A stretch of DNA of 64,000 nucleotides from Oscillospiraceae bacterium (GTDB taxonomy: Bacteria; Bacillota; Clostridia; Oscillospirales; Oscillospiraceae): NCBI GenBank assembly GCA_017458065.1, contig JAFTGD010000055.1:1-64000 (forward strand). Reading direction: 5' to 3'. The notes under the pieces are model-generated. The model was not told where the DNA came from and did no database searches. It saw nothing but the letters and a program-made list of their open reading frames with translations. A program made the position numbers and the translations under genes. Numbering within the stretch: the first letter of the stretch is position 1; each line of letters begins with the position of its first letter. Positions 25,732 through 34,496 of the stretch are shown here, piece by piece.

Positions 25732-26988
25732 ATGTATGTCAAAAGAGATATAGAAAAAGTCCTCCTGAAGGCTGCTGAATCCTTCCAGGTGATTACCTTA
25801 TTCGGAAGTCGACAGGTCGGAAAGACAACAACTGCCGATCATCTGTTTGGAGACAAATTCCGTTTCGTGACTCTGGATGATTCCGACGACTTGGCCCTTG
25901 CCCGTGCCAACCCCAAAGCATTCTTTGAGTCCCATCGCTGGCCGCTTATCATCGACGAAGTTCAGAAAGAACCCGGGCTTCTGAGTGAGATCAAAAGGAT
26001 CGTAGACGAGCAGAGGCGAATCTGGATGAGAAACGGTGAGAAGCGAAGACTCATGTTTGTTCTGACCGGGTCTAACCAGTTTGAACTGCAGGAAGGTATT
26101 TCGGAATCTCTTGCCGGGAGAACAGCCGTCATGAACATGTCCGGATTCACTCAGATGGAGAAGCGTGGAATCGAAGGCTCTCTTTTTGAATCCGACTTTG
26201 AGCTCTGTTTACAAAAGCAGCAGAACTATCCCGAATTCTATCGGAGCCGCCAGAAGATATTTGAAGACATCTTTCAGGGCGGAATGCCTGACATATGCAC
26301 TGGTGAATCAGCCCGAAATGCCTATTATAAAGCGTATGTTGATACCTATATTGAAAAGGATGTAAGGAAACTGATCGCTGCTTCCAGCGAGATGCAGTTC
26401 AGACGCTTTATCGAACTGCTTGCCTTGAGAACGGCCCAGGAACTCGTATACAGCGAGCTTTCAAAGGACCTTGGGATCAATGTAGATACTTGTAAAAGGT
26501 GGATCTCGATCCTGCAGACATCCGGGATCGTCTACCTGCTCCAGCCATATATGGCGAACATGTCAAAGCGGATTATCAAGGCTCCCAAGCTGTACTTTAT
26601 GGACACGGGCCTGTGCGCGTACCTGTGTAAATGGCCGACCTCTCAGATGCTTCAGGACGGGATCATGGGCGGCGCATTCTTCGAGACCTATGTAGTAAGT
26701 GAAGTATTGAAGAGCTTCCTGAACAACGGGGTTGATCCTGCGCAATATCTGTATTATTACCGGGACATCGACAAAAAGGAAATTGATATCCTGCTTGTCA
26801 AAAATGATGCCTTGTACCCGATTGAGATTAAAAAAAGCATTTCTCCGAGTAAAGCGACAAAAAACTTCAGCGTGCTGGAAAAATATAACAAACCCATCAT
26901 GCGGGGAATGGTCATAGACAATACCGATGCAGTCAGGGCAATCAACGATAAGGCCTTCTACTTTCCCGTATCACTGCTCGGTGCATAA
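25732..26988 (+). CDS. DUF4143-type AAA ATPase
   Basis: A 418-residue protein with Walker A GSRQVGKTT (25-33), Walker B LIIDEVQK (about 78), and a C-terminal DUF4143 region whose nuclease-like fold carries DKKEIDILL and YPIEIKK. The D...EIK pattern matches a PD-(D/E)XK-like site. Such ATPases are scattered in bacteria and archaea, often near mobile or toxin-antitoxin genes, but their role is not known. The ATG at 25732 has AGGTGG upstream; an earlier ATG lies in the promoter. It stands alone between other operons. Confidence 0.85.
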   Translation: MYVKRDIEKVLLKAAESFQVITLFGSRQVGKTTTADHLFGDKFRFVTLDDSDDLALARANPKAFFESHRWPLIIDEVQKEPGLLSEIKRIVDEQRRIWMRNGEKRRLMFVLTGSNQFELQEGISESLAGRTAVMNMSGFTQMEKRGIEGSLFESDFELCLQKQQNYPEFYRSRQKIFEDIFQGGMPDICTGESARNAYYKAYVDTYIEKDVRKLIAASSEMQFRRFIELLALRTAQELVYSELSKDLGINVDTCKRWISILQTSGIVYLLQPYMANMSKRIIKAPKLYFMDTGLCAYLCKWPTSQMLQDGIMGGAFFETYVVSEVLKSFLNNGVDPAQYLYYYRDIDKKEIDILLVKNDALYPIEIKKSISPSKATKNFSVLEKYNKPIMRGMVIDNTDAVRAINDKAFYFPVSLLGA

Positions 26989-27019
26989 TACAAAGAACTG
27001 TGATGCACGGCACCGGGTG

Positions 27020-27056
27020 ACACCGGGGACGGTCCTGTTGGGACCGTCCCCGGTGT
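27020..27056. terminator. Perfect 16-bp bidirectional hairpin
   Basis: ACACCGGGGACGGTCC (27020-27035), loop TGTTG, and the exact complement (27041-27056). It lies between convergent genes. The GGGGACGGTCC core is of a kind I associate with REP-like hairpins in Clostridia. Confidence 0.7.
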
Positions 27057-27068
27057 TACTTGTTGTTT

Positions 27069-28307
27069 TCACTCCGCCCAGGTGCCGTCCCGGAAGATCG
27101 GGGCACTGCTGCCGTCGGCGCGAAAGCCCGTGATGTTCAGATCCTCGGCTCCGACCATAAAGTCCACATGGATGATGGAGTCGTTGATCCCCCTGGCGGT
27201 TGCCTCCTCGGTCGTCAGATTGTCTCCGTCCGGGAGGACTTCCTTGAAGCCCTGCCCCACGGCAAAATGGCAGCAGGCGTTCTCGTCGAAGAGCGTGTTG
27301 TAGAAGAGAAAGCCGCAGTGGTTCACCGGGGACTCCTTCGGGACCAGAGCGACTTCGCCCAGCATGCAGGCGTTCTCGTCCATACGCAGCATCTTCTCCA
27401 GCAGTGCCTGACCCTTTGACGCCCGGCAGGACACAGCCTTCCCGTCCCGGAAAGTGATGGAAAAGTCTTCGATCAGCTGGCCGTTCCAGCTCAGGGGCTT
27501 GACGGCAACCAGCGTTCCCTCGCATTTGCCCGCCCGGGGCGAGGTAAAGATCTCTTCCGTCGGCATATTGGGGATATAGTAGGCGCCGTTCTCCTGATTG
27601 ACGGAACCGGCCCCCTCCCAGGAGGCCTCGGGAATCAGCTCCACCGTAAAATCGGTCCCGTTGCGGCTCTCATAGCGCAGGCTTGTAAAGTGCTGGGCGT
27701 TGAGCCAGGCGCTCTTCTCGCTGATGCGCGCGGTGTGCTCCTGCCAGGCGGCAACGGCATCCTTCTCTCCCCCGATCCGGACCGTACTGAGGACCGCGTC
27801 CCACAGCCGGGACATGGCCTCTTCCACGGAGCAGTCGGGGAAACACTTCTTTGCCCAGGCCTCGGACGGCAGCGCCGCGATGCACCACTGATGCTTCCCG
27901 TCGATGGCATCCCGATAGGGCTTGGCAACCGCCGCGCGGCGCTGCCGCACATGGGACAGCTTCTCCGGGTCGAGTCCTGCCAGGGCGTCCGGATCCTCCG
28001 ACTCGACAAAAATGCGGACCGGCAGATCCTCCGTCATCTGGCGGAGCTTTTCCTCCTCCCAGGGGAGCGTCACGGAGAGCGTTTCTTCGTCGGCATAGCG
28101 GTAGTGCAGCCTGTCCTGTCCGTCGGAGAGCCAGTTCAGGTTCACTTTCTTTGCGCCGGCGAGGTAGGCCTCCTCCGTCACCATGGCGGCAAACTCATGC
28201 TGCTCCACCGCGATGCTGAGCTGCACGGCCTGCCCGGGCTGCACATTGGCCCCGGTCCGGACGATCAGGCGGGCGTATTCGGATAACAGTTGTCTGTTGA
28301 CTTGCAT
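27069..28307 (-). CDS. M29-family aminopeptidase
   Basis: A 412-residue thermophilic-type (AmpS/PepS) aminopeptidase. It has the conserved metal and active-site segments NMPTEE near residue 245, GEVALVPKESPV at about 316, CHFAVGQGF at about 345 and NDSIIHVDFMVG near 375. It removes N-terminal residues from peptides in the cytoplasm, fitting the several peptide importers in the window. It stands alone. Confidence 0.92.
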   Translation of the reverse strand: MQVNRQLLSEYARLIVRTGANVQPGQAVQLSIAVEQHEFAAMVTEEAYLAGAKKVNLNWLSDGQDRLHYRYADEETLSVTLPWEEEKLRQMTEDLPVRIFVESEDPDALAGLDPEKLSHVRQRRAAVAKPYRDAIDGKHQWCIAALPSEAWAKKCFPDCSVEEAMSRLWDAVLSTVRIGGEKDAVAAWQEHTARISEKSAWLNAQHFTSLRYESRNGTDFTVELIPEASWEGAGSVNQENGAYYIPNMPTEEIFTSPRAGKCEGTLVAVKPLSWNGQLIEDFSITFRDGKAVSCRASKGQALLEKMLRMDENACMLGEVALVPKESPVNHCGFLFYNTLFDENACCHFAVGQGFKEVLPDGDNLTTEEATARGINDSIIHVDFMVGAEDLNITGFRADGSSAPIFRDGTWAE

Positions 28308-28462
28308 AGGGATTCCCTCACTTTTGTATTCTCTCCGGGCAGCAGAGGAAGCCGTGTCCCTCCGGTGCGCCGGGCTGACTTTTGAAACAAGCGTAGTTTA
28401 GCCGAAAGCGGCGCGAATGGCAAGAGCGTTTTCAGAGACCGTTTAAAAAAGATTTCCCGCGA

Positions 28463-28493
28463 TGCAACATTTTTCGCTTTCTTCGGGTATAAT
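28463..28493 (+). promoter_or_regulatory. Possible ECF-type promoter of pair 2
   Basis: TGCAAC (28463-28468) and CGGGTATAAT ending at 28493, about 35 bases before the sigma gene. It shares the CGnnTATAA feature with the other two sigma genes. Confidence 0.4.
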
Positions 28494-28529
28494 GGATGAA
28501 AAGCTTTTCAGACAGCAAGGAGTCGCAGC

Positions 28530-29009
28530 ATGCTGACAGACGAACAATTCACCCAGGCGGTCAAACAGAATATGGATACGGTTTATCGCGTGGCTGTCAA
28601 CTACCTGCGGGATCCGGCCGCGGCGGAGGATGTGTGCCAGGAGGTGTTCCTCCGGCTCTTCCGCAGCAAGCCGGACTTTGAGAGCGGGGAACACTGCCGC
28701 AGCTGGCTGATCCACGTGTGCATCAACGAGTGTAAGCGCGTCCTCTCTTCCCCCTGGCGAAAGACAGAGCCGCTGGAAAACCCGGAGTCGCTCCCGCTCT
28801 TTGAAAACCCGCAGGACAGCAGCACCTTCCAGCTCGTGATGAGCCTGCCGCAAAAATACCGGATCGTGCTGTACCTGTACTACTACGAGGGATACTCCAC
28901 GGCGGAGATCGCAAAGCTCCTTCACCTTCTCCCCGCGACGGTGCGCAGCCAGCTTGACCGCGGGCGCAAACAGTTAAAGCAGTTGCTTTTGGAGGCGGAA
29001 CATGTCTGA
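28530..29009 (+). CDS. ECF RNA polymerase sigma factor (pair 2)
   Basis: A 159-residue ECF factor. Region 2 has the typical YLRDPAAAEDVCQEVFLRLF, and region 4 has YYYEGYSTAEIAKLLHLLPATVRS. A CAAGGAG site precedes the ATG. Its stop overlaps the start of the membrane anti-sigma gene by eight bases. It probably controls itself and a cell-surface response. Confidence 0.92.
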   Translation: MLTDEQFTQAVKQNMDTVYRVAVNYLRDPAAAEDVCQEVFLRLFRSKPDFESGEHCRSWLIHVCINECKRVLSSPWRKTEPLENPESLPLFENPQDSSTFQLVMSLPQKYRIVLYLYYYEGYSTAEIAKLLHLLPATVRSQLDRGRKQLKQLLLEAEHV

Positions 29010-29628
29010 ACAGAACCGGGAACTGAGACAATATCTGGATTGTATGGACACGCTCCATGCCCCTGAGGAACTGTACACGGAGGTATGGAACATGACATTG
29101 GAACAACACACCGCATCACAGGAAACAAAACCCGCGCCGGCCCCCGTCCGGCGCTTCCCCCGGCCGAGGCTTCTCCCCCTGGTCGCGGCAATCGTCCTGA
29201 TCCTCGCGCTCAGCGCCGTGACCTACGCGGCCAAACCCAGTCTCTTCGGCTGGGGCGGGAACTTTGAGGTCCGGGACACCGGACACGGCACCGAATCCGT
29301 CCTGCACACCGATTCCCTCGTCGACCCGGTGGAGGTCGAGGACGGCCGGCTCTGGTTCATCGTAAACGGCGAGCACATCGACATCACCGATCAGACCAGC
29401 GAGACGGAGCCCTTCTACTATGATTACACGGATGAGGATGGCGTCATCCATTACTGGCTGGTCGGGAAGAACGGCCCCGAGCTGGGAAACTGGGGCTACG
29501 GTGAATTCCTGTACAAACCCGGCGAGGACTGGATCGGCGGATACTCTGCCAGGGTCAATCTCGGTCCGGACGACGAACGTCCCCCCTGGCTGGCAGCCGG
29601 AAAGGCGAAGCTCAATCTCCCCTGGTAA
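29002..29628 (+). CDS. Membrane anti-sigma-like protein (pair 2)
   Basis: A 208-residue protein with a cytoplasmic start containing LRQYLDCMDTLHAPEELY, one membrane helix at about residues 55-74 (LLPLVAAIVLILALSAVTYA) and an extracytoplasmic tail of roughly 130 residues. The coupling and layout mark it as an anti-sigma factor for the preceding ECF gene. The outer domain is not recognised. Confidence 0.75.
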   Translation: MSEQNRELRQYLDCMDTLHAPEELYTEVWNMTLEQHTASQETKPAPAPVRRFPRPRLLPLVAAIVLILALSAVTYAAKPSLFGWGGNFEVRDTGHGTESVLHTDSLVDPVEVEDGRLWFIVNGEHIDITDQTSETEPFYYDYTDEDGVIHYWLVGKNGPELGNWGYGEFLYKPGEDWIGGYSARVNLGPDDERPPWLAAGKAKLNLPW

Positions 29629-29646
29629 TCAATCCCCTTATAAACA

Positions 29647-29675
29647 GCAGGCAGCCCTTTTTGTGGGCTGCCTGC
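29647..29675. terminator. Terminator hairpin between convergent sigma pairs
   Basis: Perfect 11-bp arms GCAGGCAGCCC and GGGCTGCCTGC (29647-29657, 29665-29675) with a T-rich loop and several T runs beyond on the plus strand. Confidence 0.7.
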
Positions 29676-29716
29676 CTCGCTTTGTCCGGTTTTCCGATTT
29701 TTCTTCGGCGGCCCGC

Positions 29717-30517
29717 TTATGCCGCCGGGTTTTCCGCCTGGTAAGCCGCGATGACTTCTTCGGCCATCTCATAGAGGAAGTCCGCGTCTCTGCCGCTCTG
29801 GTCGTGGAACACGTACTTCACATCGCCCAGCTCGAAGTCGGCAAAGCTGAAATCGTACTCCTCGATCTCGTCCGAGCCGAAGGAGACATAGTAGTGTCCT
29901 GCCGCCTCGTCGGCGAGGTCGTCCTCCGTTTTCTCATAGTCCGGCGGGACAAACTTGTAATGATCCCGGCTGTATCGGACTTCCACCCCGCGGATCTCCT
30001 TTGCCGCCGTCGGAGCCGGGGCTTCCCGCTCGGTGGGGAGATCCAGCACCGGGGAGAGATCCAGCGTGAGGTCGCTTTTTCCGTCCCGCACATAGTTTAC
30101 CATGACGGAATAGTACTCCTTCAGGGTCTCAAAGTTTTCTCCGAAGGCCTCTTCTCCGCCGAGATACAGTTCCTCAAACCCGTATCCGTTTGCAAACTTT
30201 TCCGGGGCGGTAACCGGGTATCCGGCGATCTTTTCCACCCTGGGGAGGTCCGCGAGCGTGTCGTAGCTTCCGGTATCCTTCATAATATGGGTCCCTGTAC
30301 CGCGGACCACGCCGGAGACGGCGTAGGCGGAGGTGATGAGCAAAACGGAGATCGCAGCGGCAATCAGCGCGGTGCGAAGGATTTTTCTGGTTTTCATGGA
30401 TGGTTCGTTCTCCTTTCCGGGGAGAAGCTCCTGCTCGAGTCGGGACCGGATGCGGTCCGCACTCGCGGGGTCCAGTTCGATTCTGTTATAGGCATCGACA
30501 AAGCGTCTGTCAGACAT
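29717..30517 (-). CDS. Membrane anti-sigma-like protein (pair 3)
   Basis: A 266-residue protein: a cytoplasmic region of about 45 residues (FVDAYNRIELDPASADRIRS), a membrane helix around 48-66 (ILRTALIAAAISVLLITSAY) and an outer region rich in acidic residues. The ATG at 30517 has GGAGATC upstream and overlaps the sigma stop by eight bases, the same overlap as in pair 2. It is probably the negative partner of that sigma factor. The outer fold is not recognised. Confidence 0.75.
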   Translation of the reverse strand: MSDRRFVDAYNRIELDPASADRIRSRLEQELLPGKENEPSMKTRKILRTALIAAAISVLLITSAYAVSGVVRGTGTHIMKDTGSYDTLADLPRVEKIAGYPVTAPEKFANGYGFEELYLGGEEAFGENFETLKEYYSVMVNYVRDGKSDLTLDLSPVLDLPTEREAPAPTAAKEIRGVEVRYSRDHYKFVPPDYEKTEDDLADEAAGHYYVSFGSDEIEEYDFSFADFELGDVKYVFHDQSGRDADFLYEMAEEVIAAYQAENPAA

Positions 30518-31001
30518 CAAGATCTCCTCCCAGTTCGTTTTTCAGCAGTTTCCTGGCCCGTGAGAGCCGGGTCTTTACGGTGTTGGACGGCTGGCGCAGC
30601 ATGGAGGCGATCTCCTTCACGGAATAGCCCTCGTAATAATACAGATAGATCGCCGCCTTATACCGGTCCGGCAGCTTCAGGATCGCCTCCATCAGAGCGC
30701 TCGTCTCCGGAGGCGGTACCGCCAGGTCCGTGTGATTGTCCAGGTTCTCGTGCTGCCGGTATTTGCTCTTCAGCATGTCGCGACAGATGTTGGTGAGAGT
30801 GACGATCAGCCAGCCCTTTTCGTGCTGCGGATCGGCAAAGACGACCTTCCCGCGGATATAGCGGAGAAAGCACTCCTGCAGGGCATCCTCACTGTCATGC
30901 CGGTTTTTCATATAGGTAAAGGCGATGCGGTAGAGCATCCGGGCGTGTTCGTCATAGACGTCCGTGACCGTTCTCTCTCCGCGCTGCAGCGCGTCGCTCA
31001 T
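30510..31001 (-). CDS. ECF RNA polymerase sigma factor (pair 3)
   Basis: A 163-residue ECF factor with region 2 MKNRHDSEDALQECFLRYI and region 4 YYYEGYSVKEIASMLRQPSNTVK. It resembles the SigV/YlaC-type group of Firmicutes. A matching ECF promoter precedes it, so it probably controls its own operon. Confidence 0.92.
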   Translation of the reverse strand: MSDALQRGERTVTDVYDEHARMLYRIAFTYMKNRHDSEDALQECFLRYIRGKVVFADPQHEKGWLIVTLTNICRDMLKSKYRQHENLDNHTDLAVPPPETSALMEAILKLPDRYKAAIYLYYYEGYSVKEIASMLRQPSNTVKTRLSRARKLLKNELGGDLDV

Positions 31002-31050
31002 GTGCTGCCTCCCGTCCGATTGCGTTGAATTTGAAAGCCGCTTTCACTTT

Positions 31051-31080
31051 ATAAACGATTGACCGGGGCAAACGGTTTCA
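31051..31080 (-). promoter_or_regulatory. ECF-type promoter of sigma pair 3
   Basis: On the minus strand, TGAAAC (31075-31080), 17 bases, then CGTTTATA (31050-31057), a good match to ECF -35/-10 patterns and so a likely autoregulated promoter. Confidence 0.6.
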
Positions 31081-31093
31081 TCTTAAACAGCAA

Positions 31094-31128
31094 AAGGAGC
31101 AGAAAACCGCTTCGGCGGCCTGCTCCTT
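31094..31128 (-). terminator. Terminator of the LacI regulator gene
   Basis: AAGGAGCAG/CTGCTCCTT arms (31094-31102, 31120-31128) with an inner CCG/CGG pair, followed on the minus strand by TTTT, about 57 bases after the stop. Confidence 0.65.
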
Positions 31129-31184
31129 CTCCTGTTTTCGGCCTGATATGGCCCTGTTCCCCCTGAACCGGGGTCCTTTGCCCC

Positions 31185-32222
31185 CTATTTCTTTTCCCCG
31201 GCGAAAGTGGACTCACGCTCGATGATCGTGCAGTCCAGAAGGATCTCATGCTGCGCGGGCTTGTTCCCGGCGAGGATGTTCAGCATCTCCCGGGCAGCAG
31301 TCTGTCCGATCTCGAAGAGCGGCGGCGCAACGCTGGAGAGCTGCGGCCGGCAGACGGACGCGATCTCGCGGTTGTCAAAGCCGATCAGCTGCAGATCCCG
31401 CCCGACATTGATCCCTTTTTCGTTGCAGTAATCCAGCACGCCCATGGCCATCAGGTCATTGTGGGCGAAGATGGCGTTCACCCCGGACCGGATCAGCTGC
31501 CCGCCGAGCTCATAGCCGCAGTCCCGCTCCCAGTCGCCTGTGAGGGTCAGCGTCGGATCATAGAGGATGCCGTGGTCATAGAGAGCCCGCATATGCCCGC
31601 GGGAGCGATTGAGCGTATGGACGCTCTCCACCGGGCCGGTGACCATCCCGATGTGCTGATATCCGTGCTTCAGCAGCAGCTCGGTAAGATCATAAGCCGC
31701 CTTTTCATCGTTATAGATGACTGACGGGACGGTTTCATCCTTGCAGATGCAGTATGCGCAGACAAACTTGGCATCCGCGTGCTCCGAAAGCGAAATCACC
31801 ACATGGCTGTGACAGCCGATATAGATGATCCCGTCCACCTGCTTGGACAGCATGTCATCGACGGCCGCATGGACCAGGGCTGTCGTCTCCCGGAGGTCCT
31901 TCGGGCCGTTGCCGTAGCGCTTGAACAGCCGCAGGTTCCCGAGGATATAATGATATCCCGCAGCGTCGCAGGCCGCCGCAATGCCGTCGACGATCTCAGG
32001 GGAGTTAAACACCGTCAGGTCTTCCGTGATGATGCCGATGGTTCTGCTGCAGCCGGCTTTTAAATTGCGCGCATTCAGGTTGGGGCGGTAGCTCAGCTCC
32101 TGGGCCACATTCAGGATAAGCTGCCGCGTCTCGTCGCTGACACCGGATTTGCCGTTGAGAACCTTGCTGACCGTGGCGATGGACAGATTGGCTTTCTCGG
32201 CGATCTCTCTGATGGTAGACAA
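31185..32222 (-). CDS. LacI-family transcriptional regulator
   Basis: A 345-residue LacI repressor with an N-terminal HTH (TIREIAEKANLSIATVSKVL) and hinge, followed by a periplasmic-binding-like sugar domain. A GTG three codons upstream overlaps the GAGGTGG ribosome site, so the TTG at 32222 is the better start. It is divergent from the GH127/ABC operon and is the probable regulator of arabinofuranoside use. LacI-type half-sites (TAAACG) lie between the genes. Confidence 0.9.
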   Translation of the reverse strand: MSTIREIAEKANLSIATVSKVLNGKSGVSDETRQLILNVAQELSYRPNLNARNLKAGCSRTIGIITEDLTVFNSPEIVDGIAAACDAAGYHYILGNLRLFKRYGNGPKDLRETTALVHAAVDDMLSKQVDGIIYIGCHSHVVISLSEHADAKFVCAYCICKDETVPSVIYNDEKAAYDLTELLLKHGYQHIGMVTGPVESVHTLNRSRGHMRALYDHGILYDPTLTLTGDWERDCGYELGGQLIRSGVNAIFAHNDLMAMGVLDYCNEKGINVGRDLQLIGFDNREIASVCRPQLSSVAPPLFEIGQTAAREMLNILAGNKPAQHEILLDCTIIERESTFAGEKK

Positions 32223-32275
32223 GGGATCCACCTCGCTTCTGCGAATTCATTCAGGTTAATTATATATTTATATAT

Positions 32276-32285
32276 TAAACGTTGC
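32276..32285. promoter_or_regulatory. LacI-type half-site near lacI
   Basis: TAAACGTTGC, half of the palindrome seen at 32396, about 55 bases upstream of the lacI start. It may serve autoregulation. Confidence 0.4.
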
Positions 32286-32354
32286 CTTCAAAAATAGCAA
32301 GTCTTTTTGTGTATTTTTTATAAAAAATAGCGTCAAAATCTGTCACTTTATCTA

Positions 32355-32405
32355 TTGACAACCTGCTTAGCAGAGGAGTATTATTGACTTGATGGTAAAC
32401 GTTTA
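32355..32405 (+). promoter_or_regulatory. GH127-operon promoter and LacI operator
   Basis: TTGACA (32355-32360), an 18-base spacer, TATTAT (32379-32384). Then the perfect palindrome TAAACGTTTA (32396-32405) just past the start point, where a LacI protein would block transcription. Confidence 0.7.
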
Positions 32406-32459
32406 ACTTAAATCGGGCCGAAATCCGCAAATTTACGGCTGTCCCTATCAGGAAGCGAG

Positions 32460-32469
32460 TAAACGATTA
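32460..32469 (+). promoter_or_regulatory. Second LacI-type site before GH127
   Basis: TAAACGATTA, one good half and one degenerate half, directly before the GH127 start codon. Confidence 0.4.
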
Positions 32470-32473
32470 ACAT

Positions 32474-34426
32474 ATGAGCGCTATGAGGTCTCCCATGCAT
32501 ACGCCTGATCTGAGTAACATCAAAATTACTGACCCCCTTTTCGGCCGGTATGCCGATATGGTGGCGGAAAAACTGCTTCCCTATCAGTGGGAGATCCTGA
32601 ATGACAGGGTGCCCGGAGTGGAGAAGTCTTATTGTGTTGCCAATTTTCGGATCGCCGCGGGCAGGGCTGACGGCAGGCACCGGGGCGCCGTCTTCTGTGA
32701 TACGGATGCCTACAAGTGGCTCGAGACCGTGGCCTACTGCATTGAAAACGGCAGCGGAAAAGCCTATGAGCCTGTCGCGGATGAGCTGATCGATCTGATC
32801 GCCGAGGCCCAGCAGCCGGACGGATATCTCAACACCTATTTTACGGTCAATCACCCCGAACAAAAGTGGAGCAATCTGGCGGAAGGCCACGAGCTCTACG
32901 GCGCCGGACACCTGATCGAGGCGGCCGTCGCCTACCACCGCGCCACCGGGAAGGAGAAGATCCTGCAGGTGGCCTGCCGCTTTGCGGATCTGATCTGCAG
33001 CCTGTTTGGAAGCGGAGCGGACAAGTGCGGCGGATACCCGGGGCATCAGGAGATCGAACTGGCGCTGATGAAGCTCAGCCGCGCAACCGGAGAAGCCAGA
33101 TACGCCGAGACCGCAAGGCACTTTCTCTCTGTCCGGGGCACGCAGCCCAACTACCTGTTAGAGGAACTGGCCGCCAGGGGCGAGGACCGCATCTTCCCCG
33201 AGTTTGCCGATTATGACGACAAATATGCCCAGTCCCATCTCCCCCCGGTCCGGCAGACCACCGCCGAAGGGCACGCGGTCCGGGCCATGTACATGTACAG
33301 CGCCATGGCGGATGCGGCGCTGGCTTTCCGCGACGACGAGCTGAAGGCCGCCTGCTGCGCCCTCTGGGAGAACATCACGCGAAAGCGCATGTATCTCACC
33401 GGCGGCATCGGCTCTTCCGGTCATCTGGAGCGTTTTACGACGGACTATGACCTGCCGAACGACCGGATGTACTGCGAGAGCTGCGCCTCGGTGGGCCTCA
33501 TGATGTTCGGCCAGCGGATGGCGATGCTGACCGGGGACGCCTCCTATTATGACGTTGTAGAGCGGGCGCTCTGCAACACCGTGCTCGCCGGGATCGCGGC
33601 GGACGGAGACCGGTACTTCTATGTCAATCCTCTGGAGGTCTGGCCGGCAAACTGCCTGCCCGGCACTTCCCTTGCCCATGTGAAGCCGGTGCGCCAGCCG
33701 TGGTTTGCCTGCGCCTGCTGCCCGCCCAACATCGCGCGGACGCTCGCCTCCATCGGCCAGTACATCTATGCGCAGGACGAGAAATCGATTTTCATCCACC
33801 AGTTTATCTCTTCCTCGCTGAAGGCCGAGCTGAAGGGCATCGGCATCCGGATCGCTCTGGACTCCTCCCTCCTCCCGGACGGGCTTGTCCGGCTGCGGGT
33901 AGAGACGGACAGGCCCGGCTCCTTCACGGTCCGGATCCGGATCCCCTCGTATCTGGAAAACCCCGTGTTTGAGTTTGAGGGGAGGCGCATCTCCCCGATG
34001 ATTGAAAACGGCTACGCTGTTCTGGCGGTGTCGCACGCGGGGGTGCAGACCCTGACCGTCCGGGGCGTTGTAAGGCCAAAATGGGTCGCGGCGGACGTCA
34101 ATGTGCGTGCGGACGCCGGACGCGTCGCACTGGTCTACGGGCCCTATGTCTACTGCCTGGAAGAGACCGATAACGGCGCGCTGCTGCCGAATCTTTATGT
34201 CGCGCCCAATGCCGCCGTAGAGGTCGGACCTCCGGAGTCGCAGCTTCCCGGCGCGCTGCCCGTTCTGCGTTTCCCCGGCGCTCGCCTGGAAAGCGGCGTG
34301 GAGAACGGCCTTTACGGCACTCCCGCCTTCCGCTTTACAGAGCAGCCGCTCAAGGCCGTTCCCTATGGGCTCTGGTGCAACCGCGAGCCGGGGGAAATGC
34401 TGGTCTGGCTGAAAGCGAGGCTCTGA
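32474..34426 (+). CDS. GH127-family beta-L-arabinofuranosidase
   Basis: A 650-residue glycosidase of the size typical for GH127. It carries the zinc and catalytic cysteine motifs YCESCASVG near residue 333 and ACCPPNIART near 415, as in retaining beta-L-arabinofuranosidases that use cysteine as nucleophile. No signal peptide is visible, so it acts on oligosaccharides after import. It starts the sugar operon. The ATG at 32474 has a weak ribosome site; ATG 32495, seven bases after AGG, is an alternative. Confidence 0.9.
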   Translation: MSAMRSPMHTPDLSNIKITDPLFGRYADMVAEKLLPYQWEILNDRVPGVEKSYCVANFRIAAGRADGRHRGAVFCDTDAYKWLETVAYCIENGSGKAYEPVADELIDLIAEAQQPDGYLNTYFTVNHPEQKWSNLAEGHELYGAGHLIEAAVAYHRATGKEKILQVACRFADLICSLFGSGADKCGGYPGHQEIELALMKLSRATGEARYAETARHFLSVRGTQPNYLLEELAARGEDRIFPEFADYDDKYAQSHLPPVRQTTAEGHAVRAMYMYSAMADAALAFRDDELKAACCALWENITRKRMYLTGGIGSSGHLERFTTDYDLPNDRMYCESCASVGLMMFGQRMAMLTGDASYYDVVERALCNTVLAGIAADGDRYFYVNPLEVWPANCLPGTSLAHVKPVRQPWFACACCPPNIARTLASIGQYIYAQDEKSIFIHQFISSSLKAELKGIGIRIALDSSLLPDGLVRLRVETDRPGSFTVRIRIPSYLENPVFEFEGRRISPMIENGYAVLAVSHAGVQTLTVRGVVRPKWVAADVNVRADAGRVALVYGPYVYCLEETDNGALLPNLYVAPNAAVEVGPPESQLPGALPVLRFPGARLESGVENGLYGTPAFRFTEQPLKAVPYGLWCNREPGEMLVWLKARL

Positions 34427-34496
34427 CCGTCTTACGAATTATAGCAGCAGGAAGTTGCTGTAAGATAAAAAACTAAAAAACGAAAGGACAAAGAAA

